This document shows positions 42,861 through 52,176 of a DNA stretch of 64,000 nt, piece by piece. The stretch covers positions 1,736,001-1,800,000 of the forward strand of contig NZ_JBJHZY010000001.1 in NCBI RefSeq assembly GCF_045310525.1. The letters are read 5' to 3'. Each line of letters begins with the position of its first letter. The first letter of the stretch is position 1. The stretch comes from Clostridium_AT radicumherbarum. Lineage in GTDB: Bacteria; Bacillota; Clostridia; Clostridiales; Clostridiaceae. Position numbers and translations under genes: made by a program. The notes under the pieces are model-generated. The model was not told the origin of the DNA, made no database searches, and was given only the letters and a program-made list of their open reading frames with translations.

Positions 42861-43028
42861 TTTTATAGTAAAATTAGATAATTTTACTATAAAAATAGTA
42901 TATATACTTTCTCTTTATTGTATGTTTATACAACAAATTTAGAAATTATTTGTATTTTAACGTTGTAAACAGTCATTTTAGTAGTAAAAGTCAATTATTT
43001 TACTTAGTAAAATAATTGACTTTTACTA
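42861..43028. repeat. Two perfect inverted repeats sharing the octamer TAGTAAAA
   Basis: IR1: 15-bp arms 42861-42875 and 42880-42894, loop AGAT. IR2: 21-bp arms 42982-43002 and 43008-43028, loop CTTAG. TAGTAAAA or its complement occurs at 42866, 42883, 42982, 43005 and 43021. IR2's right arm contains the TTGACT (43016-43021) that may serve as -35 for the sugar locus. No transposase or direct repeats flank them, so operators are more likely than a mobile element. The rest of 42773-43202 is plain AT-rich DNA. Confidence 0.6.
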
Positions 43029-43068
43029 TATTCAGTTGTAATATAATATTATAATAAGTAAACGTTTC
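43016..43068 (+). promoter_or_regulatory. Promoter and LacI/CcpA-like operator of the sugar ABC genes
   Basis: TTGACT (43016-43021), with TAATAT at 43039 or TATAAT at 43042 as -10. Downstream, the palindrome AAACGTTT (43060-43067) resembles the core of catabolite-responsive and LacI-family operators. The LacI-family gene at 52177 or CcpA could act here. Confidence 0.45.
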
Positions 43069-43202
43069 AAATAATCCCACTAATTTAGAAGTAAGTATAT
43101 AGAATTAATTGTTTGAAAACTTATAAGATTTAATTTTATAAGTTTGAGATATACATATTTATTAAAGGATACAAATTTAAAAATTAAGGGGGAACGTAAA
43201 AA

Positions 43203-44447
43203 ATGAAAACCAAAAAAGTATTAACACTAGTTATGACTACTGTCTTAACGCTAAGTTTATTATCAGGCTGTGGTAATAATTCAGCACAGACTGGCACAAC
43301 TGGAAAAAGTAATGAAAAGACTACCATAAGGTTTGCAACTTGGGATTCTGATGACACACTATCACTTCAGCAAAAAATAGTTGATAAATTTAACAGCGAG
43401 AACAAAGACGTAAATGTAGTTCTAGAGAGCTATGGTAATGACTATGATACAAAGATTGCAGCTGGAATTGGGGCAAATGATGCTCCAGATGTAATGTATA
43501 TGTGGAATTATCCTCAATATGGGGATGCACTTGAACCTTTAGATAGTTATATTAAAAAAGAAGGACAAGCCTATAAGGACAACTTCTATGAAGCTCTATG
43601 GAACTATAATTCCTCAAAGGGAAAGGTTCTTGGAATGCCAGTAGGTTATACAACTCATGTAGTTTATTATAATAAGGATTTATTCGATAAGGCTGGTGTT
43701 TCTTATCCAACTGATGGCTGGACATGGCAGGATCTTAAGGATGCAGCAAAAAAACTTACAAATAAGAATGAAAAGGTTTATGGCTTTGCCTTTTCAGGAA
43801 AACCAGACCCATACGATTTTGAGATGTATCTTTGGAATAATGGAACTCAATATGTAGGAAAAGATGGAAAGCTTGAAGGAAATCTAAATAGTGATAAAGC
43901 TGTAGAAACGCTAAGCATGTTCCAAAGTATGGAGAAAGACGGTATAGCAATTGCATCTGAGGGCTCTGGATCGGATGAAATGAAAAGCGGAAAGGCTGCA
44001 ATGTTTATAAACGGCTCTTGGTCATTAGATACTTTAAAAAGTGCTAAAATTAATTTCGGCGTAGCTACATTACCTGTATTTGAAAAGGGTAAGAAATCCA
44101 TAAGCATTATAAGTTCATCAGGAGTTTCAATATCAAAGACTTCTAAGAATAAGGAAGCTGCATGGAAATTCGTAAAATATTGGACCTCAGAGGAAGCAAA
44201 CAAAGCAAGAATCGGATATGAAATACCAGTATTAAAATCTGTTGCTAAATCAGAAAATCTAATAAATGACAAGACCTATTCAGTATTCTATACAATGCTT
44301 AACCAAAGCGAAGGCTATACACCATCTTCATTTAAGATGGATAAATGGAGTCAAGTATCGGATAAATTGTCACTGGTTTTTGAACAGGTATTTAATACAA
44401 GCAGTTTAAAGAATCCAAAAACAGCACTTGATGAAGCTGTAAAATAG
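43203..44447 (+). CDS. Sugar ABC transporter substrate-binding lipoprotein
   Basis: 414 residues. Lipoprotein signal peptide with lipobox LLSGC (Cys near residue 23), then the family 1 solute-binding fold with TIRFATWDSDD, a YMWNYPQYGD segment and GMPVGYTTHVVYYNKDLFDKAG. It captures an oligosaccharide outside the cell and delivers it to the two permeases downstream. The neighbouring beta-galactosidase suggests galactosides. A hairpin after the gene probably keeps binding-protein mRNA more abundant than permease mRNA. Confidence 0.9.
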   Translation: MKTKKVLTLVMTTVLTLSLLSGCGNNSAQTGTTGKSNEKTTIRFATWDSDDTLSLQQKIVDKFNSENKDVNVVLESYGNDYDTKIAAGIGANDAPDVMYMWNYPQYGDALEPLDSYIKKEGQAYKDNFYEALWNYNSSKGKVLGMPVGYTTHVVYYNKDLFDKAGVSYPTDGWTWQDLKDAAKKLTNKNEKVYGFAFSGKPDPYDFEMYLWNNGTQYVGKDGKLEGNLNSDKAVETLSMFQSMEKDGIAIASEGSGSDEMKSGKAAMFINGSWSLDTLKSAKINFGVATLPVFEKGKKSISIISSSGVSISKTSKNKEAAWKFVKYWTSEEANKARIGYEIPVLKSVAKSENLINDKTYSVFYTMLNQSEGYTPSSFKMDKWSQVSDKLSLVFEQVFNTSSLKNPKTALDEAVK

Positions 44448-44457
44448 AACACTATAA

Positions 44458-44490
44458 AGAATTATCCCGCTTTATACGGGATAATTCTTT
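44458..44490 (+). terminator. Partial terminator between binding-protein and permease genes
   Basis: AGAATTATCCCG-CTTTATA-CGGGATAATTCTTT stem-loop in the 66-base gap, with only a short T-run, consistent with incomplete termination. Confidence 0.7.
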
Positions 44491-44513
44491 AAACTAAATA
44501 TGGAGGTTTACAT

Positions 44514-45455
44514 ATGGAACAAACCAGAGAGATAAAAATCAAGAGACGAAGATTTTTAAGTAATATAACACCTTATCTTTTTATTTCCCCATGGATAATT
44601 GGATTTCTTGTATTTACTTTGGTACCACTTATATTTTCTTTAGTAATCAGCCTATATAATTGGCCTGTTATAGGAAAAAAACAATTCGTGGGCCTAAGTA
44701 ATTACATAAATATGTTTACTGCAGATCCACAATTTTTTAAGTCCCTTATTATAACCTTAAAATTTGCTTTAATATTTGTACCATTAAATCTAATTTTAGC
44801 TCTTATACTAGCTCTACTTATAACACGTCCTGTAAAAGGAGTAAAAGTATTTAGAACTATTTTTTATATACCTACTGTAGTTTCAGGAGTAGCAATTTCA
44901 ATTATTTGGGGATGGATATTAAATTCTCAATATGGAATCTTAAATTATATTTTTTCTTTTATAGGCATTAGTGGACCAAAGTGGCTTACAGATCCTAAAT
45001 GGGCAATTATAGCCATAGTTATAGCAAGTGCCTGGGGAGTTGGCACAATGATGCTGATATTCTATACCGCAATTAGCAGTATTTCAAAAGATATGTATGA
45101 GGCAGCTTATATTGATGGAGCATCACCACTGCGCTCTTTTTTTTCCATCACACTTCCTCTCATTACTCCAACATTGCTATTTAACCTTATTACCTCAACC
45201 ATCACAGCTCTTCAGCAATTGACCTTAGCACTCTTACTTACAAATGGAGGACCAATGAAATCCACTTATTTTTATGGACTTTATGTTTATAATAATGCAT
45301 TTAAACAGTTCAAGCTTGGTTATGCAAGCGCTAATGCATGGTTTATGTTTATTGTTATATTAATTTTAACAGCTACTATTTTTAAATCTTCTTCCGCATG
45401 GGTTTTCTATGAAAATGAAATGGCTGTTAATAAAAAAGGAGGTAATAAGAAATGA
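44514..45455 (+). CDS. Sugar ABC transporter permease (MalF/UgpA type)
   Basis: 313 residues with six membrane segments. The EAA loop that docks to the ATPase is EAAYIDGASPLRSFFSITLPLI (near 199-220). ATGGAGG ribosome site. It overlaps the second permease by 4 bases (ATGA type). No ATPase gene is in the locus, so a shared MsmX-type ATPase encoded elsewhere is likely. Confidence 0.92.
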   Translation: MEQTREIKIKRRRFLSNITPYLFISPWIIGFLVFTLVPLIFSLVISLYNWPVIGKKQFVGLSNYINMFTADPQFFKSLIITLKFALIFVPLNLILALILALLITRPVKGVKVFRTIFYIPTVVSGVAISIIWGWILNSQYGILNYIFSFIGISGPKWLTDPKWAIIAIVIASAWGVGTMMLIFYTAISSISKDMYEAAYIDGASPLRSFFSITLPLITPTLLFNLITSTITALQQLTLALLLTNGGPMKSTYFYGLYVYNNAFKQFKLGYASANAWFMFIVILILTATIFKSSSAWVFYENEMAVNKKGGNKK

Positions 45456-46276
45456 AGATAAGTAAAACACAAAAGATAATAATATACACTTTTTTAATAT
45501 TATTTACACTTTACTTTCTATTTCCTTTTGTATGGATGATTCTTACAGCCTTTAAAACTGAAGGAGAGGCGTTTACATATCCACCAAAAATATTTCCTAG
45601 TATATGGCACTTTGATAACTTTATTAAGGCCTGGAATTCTCAGCCTTTCTATTCATATTTTAAAAATTCTGTGATTGTAACAGTACTTACTACAATTGGC
45701 CAGCTTATTTCTTGTTCACTTGTAGCCTATGGTTTTGCAAGGTATGAGTTTAAGGGTAAAAATATTTTATTTGTTTTACTTCTCTCCACAATGATGATTC
45801 CCTGGGATGTAACAATGATACCACAATATATGGAATTTAAGGCCTTTGGTTGGATTAATACCTTGAAAACTCTTATTGTACCAGCTTTTTTTGGCTCAGC
45901 TTATAACATATTTCTTTTGAGACAGTTTTTGATGGGAATTCCTAGAGACTTTGAAGAGGCAGCAAGAATAGATGGAGCAAATGACTTTCAAATTTTTTCA
46001 AGGATATTTGTTCCGCTTATGAAACCGCCTTTAATACTAATAGGTGTGCTTAATATTCTACTTGTATGGAATGATTATCTTGGTCCACTTATTTTCCTTC
46101 AGGACAGAACAAAATATACTTTGGCCTTAGGCTTAGCCTCCTTTAAGGGAGTTCACACTATGCAAATAATACCTATTATGGCTATTACAATTGTCATGAT
46201 AATACCACCAATTATTGTTTTTGCATTTGCTCAAAAATATATTGTAGAAGGTATTAGCGGTGGTATAAAACAATAA
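45452..46276 (+). CDS. Sugar ABC transporter permease (MalG/UgpE type)
   Basis: 274 residues with six membrane segments. The EAA loop is EEAARIDGANDFQIFSRIFVPLMKP (near 169-193). It pairs with the preceding permease to form the channel. AAAGGAGG ribosome site. The beta-galactosidase gene starts 16 bases after the stop. Confidence 0.92.
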   Translation: MKISKTQKIIIYTFLILFTLYFLFPFVWMILTAFKTEGEAFTYPPKIFPSIWHFDNFIKAWNSQPFYSYFKNSVIVTVLTTIGQLISCSLVAYGFARYEFKGKNILFVLLLSTMMIPWDVTMIPQYMEFKAFGWINTLKTLIVPAFFGSAYNIFLLRQFLMGIPRDFEEAARIDGANDFQIFSRIFVPLMKPPLILIGVLNILLVWNDYLGPLIFLQDRTKYTLALGLASFKGVHTMQIIPIMAITIVMIIPPIIVFAFAQKYIVEGISGGIKQ

Positions 46277-46292
46277 TGGAAGGAGTAACTTT

Positions 46293-49200
46293 ATGCAGCG
46301 CATGATGAAAGATTGGGAAAATAATAATTTGCTTCACATAAATAGAAAAGAAAGTAGGGCATACTTTTACGGGTACAAATCCACAGATAGAGCTTTAACC
46401 TCTGATGAAGTTAAAAGTTATGGGATAATAAAGCTTGATGGACTATGGAAATTTATGTTTCTTCGGGCCCCAGAGTTATCTCCTGAAAATTTTTATAAAA
46501 ATGAATTTGATGCTTCAAATTGGAATGATATTATGGTACCAGGGAATTGGCAGGTTCAGGGATATGGAAAAATGCATTATACAGATGTTTATTATCCTTT
46601 TCCTATAAATCCTCCATATGTTCCAACAGAAAATCCTACAGGAATTTATAAGCGAAATTTTAAACTTAATAGTGATTGGGTAAAAAATCGTACCATACTA
46701 AGATTTCACGGAGTGGACAGTAGTTTTAACTTATGGATAAATGGGTTTTCAGCAGGCTTTTGCAAAGGAAGCAGGGTGACTTCTGAATTTGATATAACCT
46801 CATTTGTTAAAGAAGGCAAAAATGATATTACAGTAAGAGTTTATCAATGGTCTGACGGTACATATCTTGAAGATCAGGATATGTGGTGGCTCAGCGGAAT
46901 ATTTAGAAATGTGGAATTAATAAATGAACCATATATTTGCATTGAAGATATTACTGTTATTACAGATTTTGATGATGATTATAAAGATTCAATGTTGAAG
47001 CTTGATATGCTTTGCTCAAATTACAACACTTTAAATATTGGTGGACTAAGTTTAAAGTTTAGTTTATACAACATGAAAAATGAAAATATATGTGAATTTG
47101 AATCTAAGGATATTGCTATAGAAAAAGAAAATAATGTTAATATATTTATAGAGGAAAAAATATTATGTCCTAATAAATGGACAGCTGAGACTCCATATTT
47201 ATATAAACTTATAATAGAACTTGCAGATTTAGCTGGAGAAACAATTTATTCAGTGCCAGTTAAAATTGGTTTTAGAAAAATAGAGCTTATAGATGGCAAC
47301 TTCAATATAAATGGAAAGACAATAATGCTAAATGGAGTAAATAGGCATGATTTCAGTGCTGAAGCAGGAAGAACTGTAACAAAAGAGAGTATGCTGGATG
47401 ATGTTCGGCTAATGAAGCAGCATAATATAAATGCAGTTAGAACCTCACATTATCCAAATCATCCTTATTTTTATGAGCTCTGTGATATTTATGGACTTTA
47501 TGTAATAGATGAAGCAGATCTTGAGTGTCATGGCTTTGAACTTACAGGAGATTATAATTGGATAAGTAATAACAGCTGCTGGGAAAAAGCTTACGTAGAT
47601 AGAGCTGAACGAATGGTAAAAAGGGATAAGAATCACCCTTCAATTATAATGTGGTCACTGGGTAATGAATCCGGCTTTGGATGCAATTTTACAGCCATGT
47701 CACAGGCCTGTAGAAGCTTAGATAATACAAGACTTATACATTATGAAGGAGATAGTGATGCAGTTATAAGTGATATATATAGCACCATGTATACTAGACT
47801 TAATAAGCTTGAGAAAATAGGTGAAGATGAGAAAGGTAAAAAGCCTCATATACTTTGTGAATATGGCCATGCCATGGGAAACGGTCCTGGCGGTCTTAAG
47901 GAATATCAAGAGGTGTTTAGAAAATACAAAAGACTACAGGGCGGCTTTATATGGGAATGGTTTGATCATGGTATAAAGCAAAGAAACAGTGATGGAATTG
48001 AATACTATGCCTATGGCGGGGAGTTTGGTGACTACCCTCATAACGGAAACTTTTGTATTGATGGACTTATATTTCCTGACAGAAAGCCTTCTCCAGCTCT
48101 TTTAGAGTATAAGAAGGTTATTGAACCTATTAGTACCTATGCTGTAGATCTTAAAAAAGGGATAATTAAAGTTAAAAATCTATATGATTTTATTGATTTA
48201 ACACATATTGATTTAAAGTGGAAGGTTTCTTTTGACGAAAATATACTTGATACAGGAACTATTCATCTCGGCAAAATTAATCCTGTGGAAGAAAAAGAAA
48301 TTAAAATTCCAATTGATATAAAGAATGTAGCGGTAAATACAGATTATTGGCTTAATTTAACCTATGTTTCAAAAGAAGATGAATTATGGGCAGAAGCTGG
48401 ACATGAGATAACCTTTGAACAGTTTAAGCTTCCAATGTTTGAAGTAAATAAATCCATGCGCCCAGTAAAAGAGCAATTGGCAGTAAAAGAAAGTGAAGGA
48501 AGACTCATTATATCAGGCAGTGAATTTAAGGTTATTTTTAACAAAGTGTTTGGCTGCCTTGAGGAGTATTGGTATAAAAGCAAGAAAATTATTGAGAAGG
48601 GACCAAGCTTAAATTTTTGGCGTGCCCCTATAGATAATGACATGTATCTTACACCGGACTGGAAAGAAAAATATTTTCTTCATATGATGCAGGAAATGCT
48701 GGAATATATGGAATATGAAAATGAGGGCTCCAAAGTTTTAATTAAAATAGGTGTACACATTGCGCCTCCAAATCAAGGGTGGGCATTTAAGGCGGTATAC
48801 AATTATACAATATGTTCCAATGGCGATATAAAACTTAAAGTTACAGGTCGTCCTTATAGAGATGAGCTAAATATGCCTAATGTAATTCCAAGGATAGGTC
48901 TTGAGCTATATGTAAATAAGGATTTTAATAGCACAGTATGGTATGGAAGAGGACCTGGTGAATCCTATAGTGACAGTAAGCTGTCAAGTAAGATTGGAAT
49001 ATTTAGAAATAAGGTAGAAAATATGCATACAGCCTATGTATATCCTCAAGAAAATGGAAATCATACTGATGTAAATTGGATGAGCCTTATGGATTCAAAT
49101 ACTGGACTTTTCATAATTTCCGATAAAACCTTTGATTTTACAGCACATGATTATAAAAAGGAAGCCTTAGAAGCAGCAAAGCATCAGCATGAAATAAAAA

Positions 49201-49388
49201 AAGCTGACTTTATTGTATTAAATCTTGATTATTTACAAAATGGTCTTGGAAGTGCAAGTTGTGGTCAGGATCAGCTTCCACAATATAAGTTAACTCCTAG
49301 AGAATTTAACTTTGAATTTGAACTATCACTTTATAATAAAGAAAAAATAAATGCTGTAAATTATAGTAAAATCAGATATGAAGACTAA
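46293..49388 (+). CDS. lacZ: Beta-galactosidase, glycoside hydrolase family 2 (LacZ type)
   Basis: 1031 residues, close to E. coli LacZ. Order: sugar-binding jelly roll (PGNWQVQGYG, PTGIYKR), immunoglobulin-like domains, catalytic barrel with acid/base Glu in LGNESGFGC (near 457) and nucleophile Glu in LCEYGHAMGNG (near 528), then beta-sandwich small-chain domains with FWRAPIDND. It has no signal peptide and acts in the cytosol on galactosides imported by the upstream transporter. AAGGAG ribosome site 7 bases before ATG. Confidence 0.95.
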   Translation: MQRMMKDWENNNLLHINRKESRAYFYGYKSTDRALTSDEVKSYGIIKLDGLWKFMFLRAPELSPENFYKNEFDASNWNDIMVPGNWQVQGYGKMHYTDVYYPFPINPPYVPTENPTGIYKRNFKLNSDWVKNRTILRFHGVDSSFNLWINGFSAGFCKGSRVTSEFDITSFVKEGKNDITVRVYQWSDGTYLEDQDMWWLSGIFRNVELINEPYICIEDITVITDFDDDYKDSMLKLDMLCSNYNTLNIGGLSLKFSLYNMKNENICEFESKDIAIEKENNVNIFIEEKILCPNKWTAETPYLYKLIIELADLAGETIYSVPVKIGFRKIELIDGNFNINGKTIMLNGVNRHDFSAEAGRTVTKESMLDDVRLMKQHNINAVRTSHYPNHPYFYELCDIYGLYVIDEADLECHGFELTGDYNWISNNSCWEKAYVDRAERMVKRDKNHPSIIMWSLGNESGFGCNFTAMSQACRSLDNTRLIHYEGDSDAVISDIYSTMYTRLNKLEKIGEDEKGKKPHILCEYGHAMGNGPGGLKEYQEVFRKYKRLQGGFIWEWFDHGIKQRNSDGIEYYAYGGEFGDYPHNGNFCIDGLIFPDRKPSPALLEYKKVIEPISTYAVDLKKGIIKVKNLYDFIDLTHIDLKWKVSFDENILDTGTIHLGKINPVEEKEIKIPIDIKNVAVNTDYWLNLTYVSKEDELWAEAGHEITFEQFKLPMFEVNKSMRPVKEQLAVKESEGRLIISGSEFKVIFNKVFGCLEEYWYKSKKIIEKGPSLNFWRAPIDNDMYLTPDWKEKYFLHMMQEMLEYMEYENEGSKVLIKIGVHIAPPNQGWAFKAVYNYTICSNGDIKLKVTGRPYRDELNMPNVIPRIGLELYVNKDFNSTVWYGRGPGESYSDSKLSSKIGIFRNKVENMHTAYVYPQENGNHTDVNWMSLMDSNTGLFIISDKTFDFTAHDYKKEALEAAKHQHEIKKADFIVLNLDYLQNGLGSASCGQDQLPQYKLTPREFNFEFELSLYNKEKINAVNYSKIRYED

Positions 49389-49420
49389 TTTGGTTAATAA
49401 ACATTTGAGAGGTGATAGTT

Positions 49421-51106
49421 GTGGAACTTGATATAAGTAGAGTACCTTTTAGCAGGTACGGATCATACTTTGTTTATTCTATTGATCCAAAGTCTGGTGA
49501 ATTGCTTTTAAGAGATGTTCACGGCGGCGATGAAGCTGAAAGCACAGTATTTAAAATTGATGTAATAAAAAAAGGAAATAAAGTACCTTACAAGGTTAAA
49601 GTTAGCGAAACAAAGCTAACTTTAACAAACTCTGAAAATATAGAGGAACAAATTAATATTTGTATAAGTGAAGAGGACATGATCCATATTGAAGGAAGCG
49701 GAATTGGACTTAGATTTAATGCAGTTAAGACACGATATGATAATGTTCTAAGATATGCAAAAGATAAGTGGGAATATCATTTTTATTCAAAGGAAATTAA
49801 GATGATGTTTAGCCTATTAGATGGAAATGTGTCTCTAAAGGCGCCTTGGAATATAGTTGGAAATGAAAGTATAGTAATGGAGGTTGAACCTTTAAAGGAC
49901 TATATGCATCTAGTTATAGAGAGTTATAAAACGGTATGGGAAAATAAAGAATTTGAAAGCTATGAAATAGCTCAAAAAAAGGTGGATTCTTGTTATGAAA
50001 CTTGGTTTAAAAGCATGGCAGAGGTGCCAGAAAAATATAATACCTCAAAAGAACTAGCAAGCTATATAACCTGGTCCTGTGTCGTTCACCCTGAGGGTGA
50101 ATTAACTCGGTATGCTATGTATATGTCTAAGAATTGGATGTATAACATATGGAGCTGGGATAATTGCTTTAATGCAATGATGCTAAGCATAAATCATCCT
50201 GAACTTGCCTTAGATCAATTATTATTATTTATAGATAAACAGGATCCTTCCGGAATTTATCCGGATTTCATAAATGATAAGTTTAGCTCCTTTAGCTGCT
50301 GTAAGCCACCTATTCACGCCTGGGCTTTTAGTAAATTAAGAGAAAATAATAGTTTTTTTAATAGAAAAGATGTTGTAGAATTAATGTATGAATCACTATC
50401 AAATGCAACGGAATATTGGCTAGTTCATAGAAGACGAAATAAAAATTCTCTTCCCTTATACAATCATGGCAATGATTCAGGTTGGGATAATGCCTCAGTT
50501 TTCCACATGGGAATTCCAGTTGAAGCTCCTGATTTAGCAGCCCATCTTATACGTCAGATGGATATTTTATCTAAGATGGCTGATGAGCTTGGTAAAATCG
50601 AAGAAAAGAATATGTGGAAGATAAAAGCAGATGACTTATATGTGCTTTTAATGAATCACCTTTTGAAAGAAGATGGTTTTTCTGCTATATTATATGACTC
50701 AGTTGAAAAGGAAATACCATATAGAAACAGCCTTTTATTAAGGCTTCCTATAGTTATTGGCTATAGACTTCCATCTGAAATTAAGGCTAAAATTGTTACA
50801 AGTTTAAAAGAAGATTTTGAAACAGACTTTGGTCTTGCTACGGAATCTCATAGAAGCCCATTGTACAAAGAAGATGGCTATTGGCTTGGGCCAGTATGGG
50901 CACCGGTAATGTATCTTATAATAGATGCTTTAAATTCCTGTGGGTATTCAGCTCTTGCTAAGGATTATGCTAAGCGTTTTTGCAATGCAACTCTTATAGG
51001 AGGTATGGCAGAAAATTTTGATCCATTTACAGGCAAGGGCTTGGTTGATCCAGCTTTTACTTGGACCTCCAGCGTCTTTTTAATGCTGGGAAGAGAGTAT
51101 TTATAA
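49421..51106 (+). CDS. Glycoside hydrolase with (alpha/alpha)6 barrel (GH63/trehalase-like)
   Basis: 561 residues. An N-terminal beta-rich domain (about 1-175), then an (alpha/alpha)6 barrel with NIWSWDNCFNAMM, GNDSGWDNAS (likely general acid Asp) and YWLGPVWAPVMYLI close to the MGH1/GH63 pattern. It probably removes glucose or another sugar from oligosaccharides in the cytosol, since no signal peptide is seen. The exact family and substrate are uncertain. GTG start with GAGAGGTG upstream. It belongs to the sugar locus and is followed directly by a repeat element. Confidence 0.75.
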   Translation: MELDISRVPFSRYGSYFVYSIDPKSGELLLRDVHGGDEAESTVFKIDVIKKGNKVPYKVKVSETKLTLTNSENIEEQINICISEEDMIHIEGSGIGLRFNAVKTRYDNVLRYAKDKWEYHFYSKEIKMMFSLLDGNVSLKAPWNIVGNESIVMEVEPLKDYMHLVIESYKTVWENKEFESYEIAQKKVDSCYETWFKSMAEVPEKYNTSKELASYITWSCVVHPEGELTRYAMYMSKNWMYNIWSWDNCFNAMMLSINHPELALDQLLLFIDKQDPSGIYPDFINDKFSSFSCCKPPIHAWAFSKLRENNSFFNRKDVVELMYESLSNATEYWLVHRRRNKNSLPLYNHGNDSGWDNASVFHMGIPVEAPDLAAHLIRQMDILSKMADELGKIEEKNMWKIKADDLYVLLMNHLLKEDGFSAILYDSVEKEIPYRNSLLLRLPIVIGYRLPSEIKAKIVTSLKEDFETDFGLATESHRSPLYKEDGYWLGPVWAPVMYLIIDALNSCGYSALAKDYAKRFCNATLIGGMAENFDPFTGKGLVDPAFTWTSSVFLMLGREYL

Positions 51107-51108
51107 TT

Positions 51109-51197
51109 GGAGGTTAAAGTCCTAAATGGACTTTAACGAGTGGTTTGCGAGTGAAAACGAGTATGCTAAACCACTCAGTGTTTCCGACTAAAGGAGG
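51109..51197 (+). repeat. GGAGG-bounded hairpin element before the EamA gene
   Basis: Copy of the element seen before alaS. GGAGG (51109-51113), hairpin TTAAAGTCC-TAAAT-GGACTTTAA (51114-51136), hairpin GAGTGGTTT / AAACCACTC (51138-51176), tail AGTGTTTCCGACTAAA, and GGAGG (51193-51197), which is the ribosome site for the gene at 51208. It starts 2 bases after the previous stop codon. Confidence 0.85.
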
Positions 51198-51207
51198 AAA
51201 AGCATAA

Positions 51208-52134
51208 ATGAAAAAATACATTGGAGAAATAGGCCTTCTATTTGTAGCAATTATATGGGGCATGGGTTTTGTAGCATCGCGTTTATCTTTAGATTCAAAG
51301 CTTACTCCTTTTCAAATTATGACTCTCAGATTTTTTATTTCCACTTTATTAATGCTAATTATTTATAGAAAAAATCTTAAAAGTATTAATAGAAATTCTT
51401 TAATAGCTGGAATAATATTAGGTTTGTTACTTTTTGTAGGATTTGCTTTTCAAACAGTGGGGCTTCAATATACTACTCCTTCAAAGAACGCCTTTTTGAC
51501 TGCTATAAATGTTGTAATGGTACCATTTATAGGTATCTTACTCTATAAGAGGTCTTTAGATAAATTTGGAATAGCAGGTGCAGTATTAGCCTGTATCGGT
51601 GTAGGCATTTTAACTCTTGATGGAGGATTTAATGTAAATAAAGGTGATATATTTACATTAATATGTGCACTTAGCTTTGCCTTTCATATATTTTTCGTAG
51701 GAGAATTTGTTAAAAAATATGACCCAATATTACTTACTACTTTGCAGCTATCTTTTGCATTTTTATTCTCCCTCATTGCAATTATTGTTATGGGGCAGAC
51801 AAATATTCACCTAAATTCCAAGGGGATTTTATCAGTTTCATATTTGGGTATTTTTAGTACAACTTTAGCTTTTCTTCTGCAAAATGTTGCACAGAAATTT
51901 ACAAATGAAACAAAAGCTGCTATTATACTATCTATGGAGTCGGTGTTTGGTTCTCTAGCATCAGTTGTCTTTCTAGGGGAACTTATGACAGTAAAAATAG
52001 CATTAGGATGCATTTTAATATTTATTGCTATTATTATTTCAGAGACAAAATTATCTTTTTTGCAAGTTGGTATATGGAAAAAAGATAATGTAATTCAGGA
52101 AATTATGGCGTATGATGATACCATTGATGATTAA
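51208..52134 (+). CDS. EamA/DMT-family transporter
   Basis: 308 residues with ten predicted membrane segments arranged as two EamA repeats (WGMGFVASRLSL near 13; LSMESVFGSLASVVFLGE near 237). Drug/metabolite exporters of this type move amino acids, sugars or metabolites; the substrate is not evident. The ribosome site is the closing GGAGG of the repeat element. lacI follows after 42 bases. Confidence 0.88.
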   Translation: MKKYIGEIGLLFVAIIWGMGFVASRLSLDSKLTPFQIMTLRFFISTLLMLIIYRKNLKSINRNSLIAGIILGLLLFVGFAFQTVGLQYTTPSKNAFLTAINVVMVPFIGILLYKRSLDKFGIAGAVLACIGVGILTLDGGFNVNKGDIFTLICALSFAFHIFFVGEFVKKYDPILLTTLQLSFAFLFSLIAIIVMGQTNIHLNSKGILSVSYLGIFSTTLAFLLQNVAQKFTNETKAAIILSMESVFGSLASVVFLGELMTVKIALGCILIFIAIIISETKLSFLQVGIWKKDNVIQEIMAYDDTIDD

Positions 52135-52176
52135 GTTATAGGAAAAATAATTATTTATAGATAGGTGATAAGGAGT

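Noticed and set aside
42791..43028. Insertion sequence or MITE remnants
   Set aside because: The hairpins have no flanking direct repeats or transposase, differ from each other, and one is plainly a terminator.
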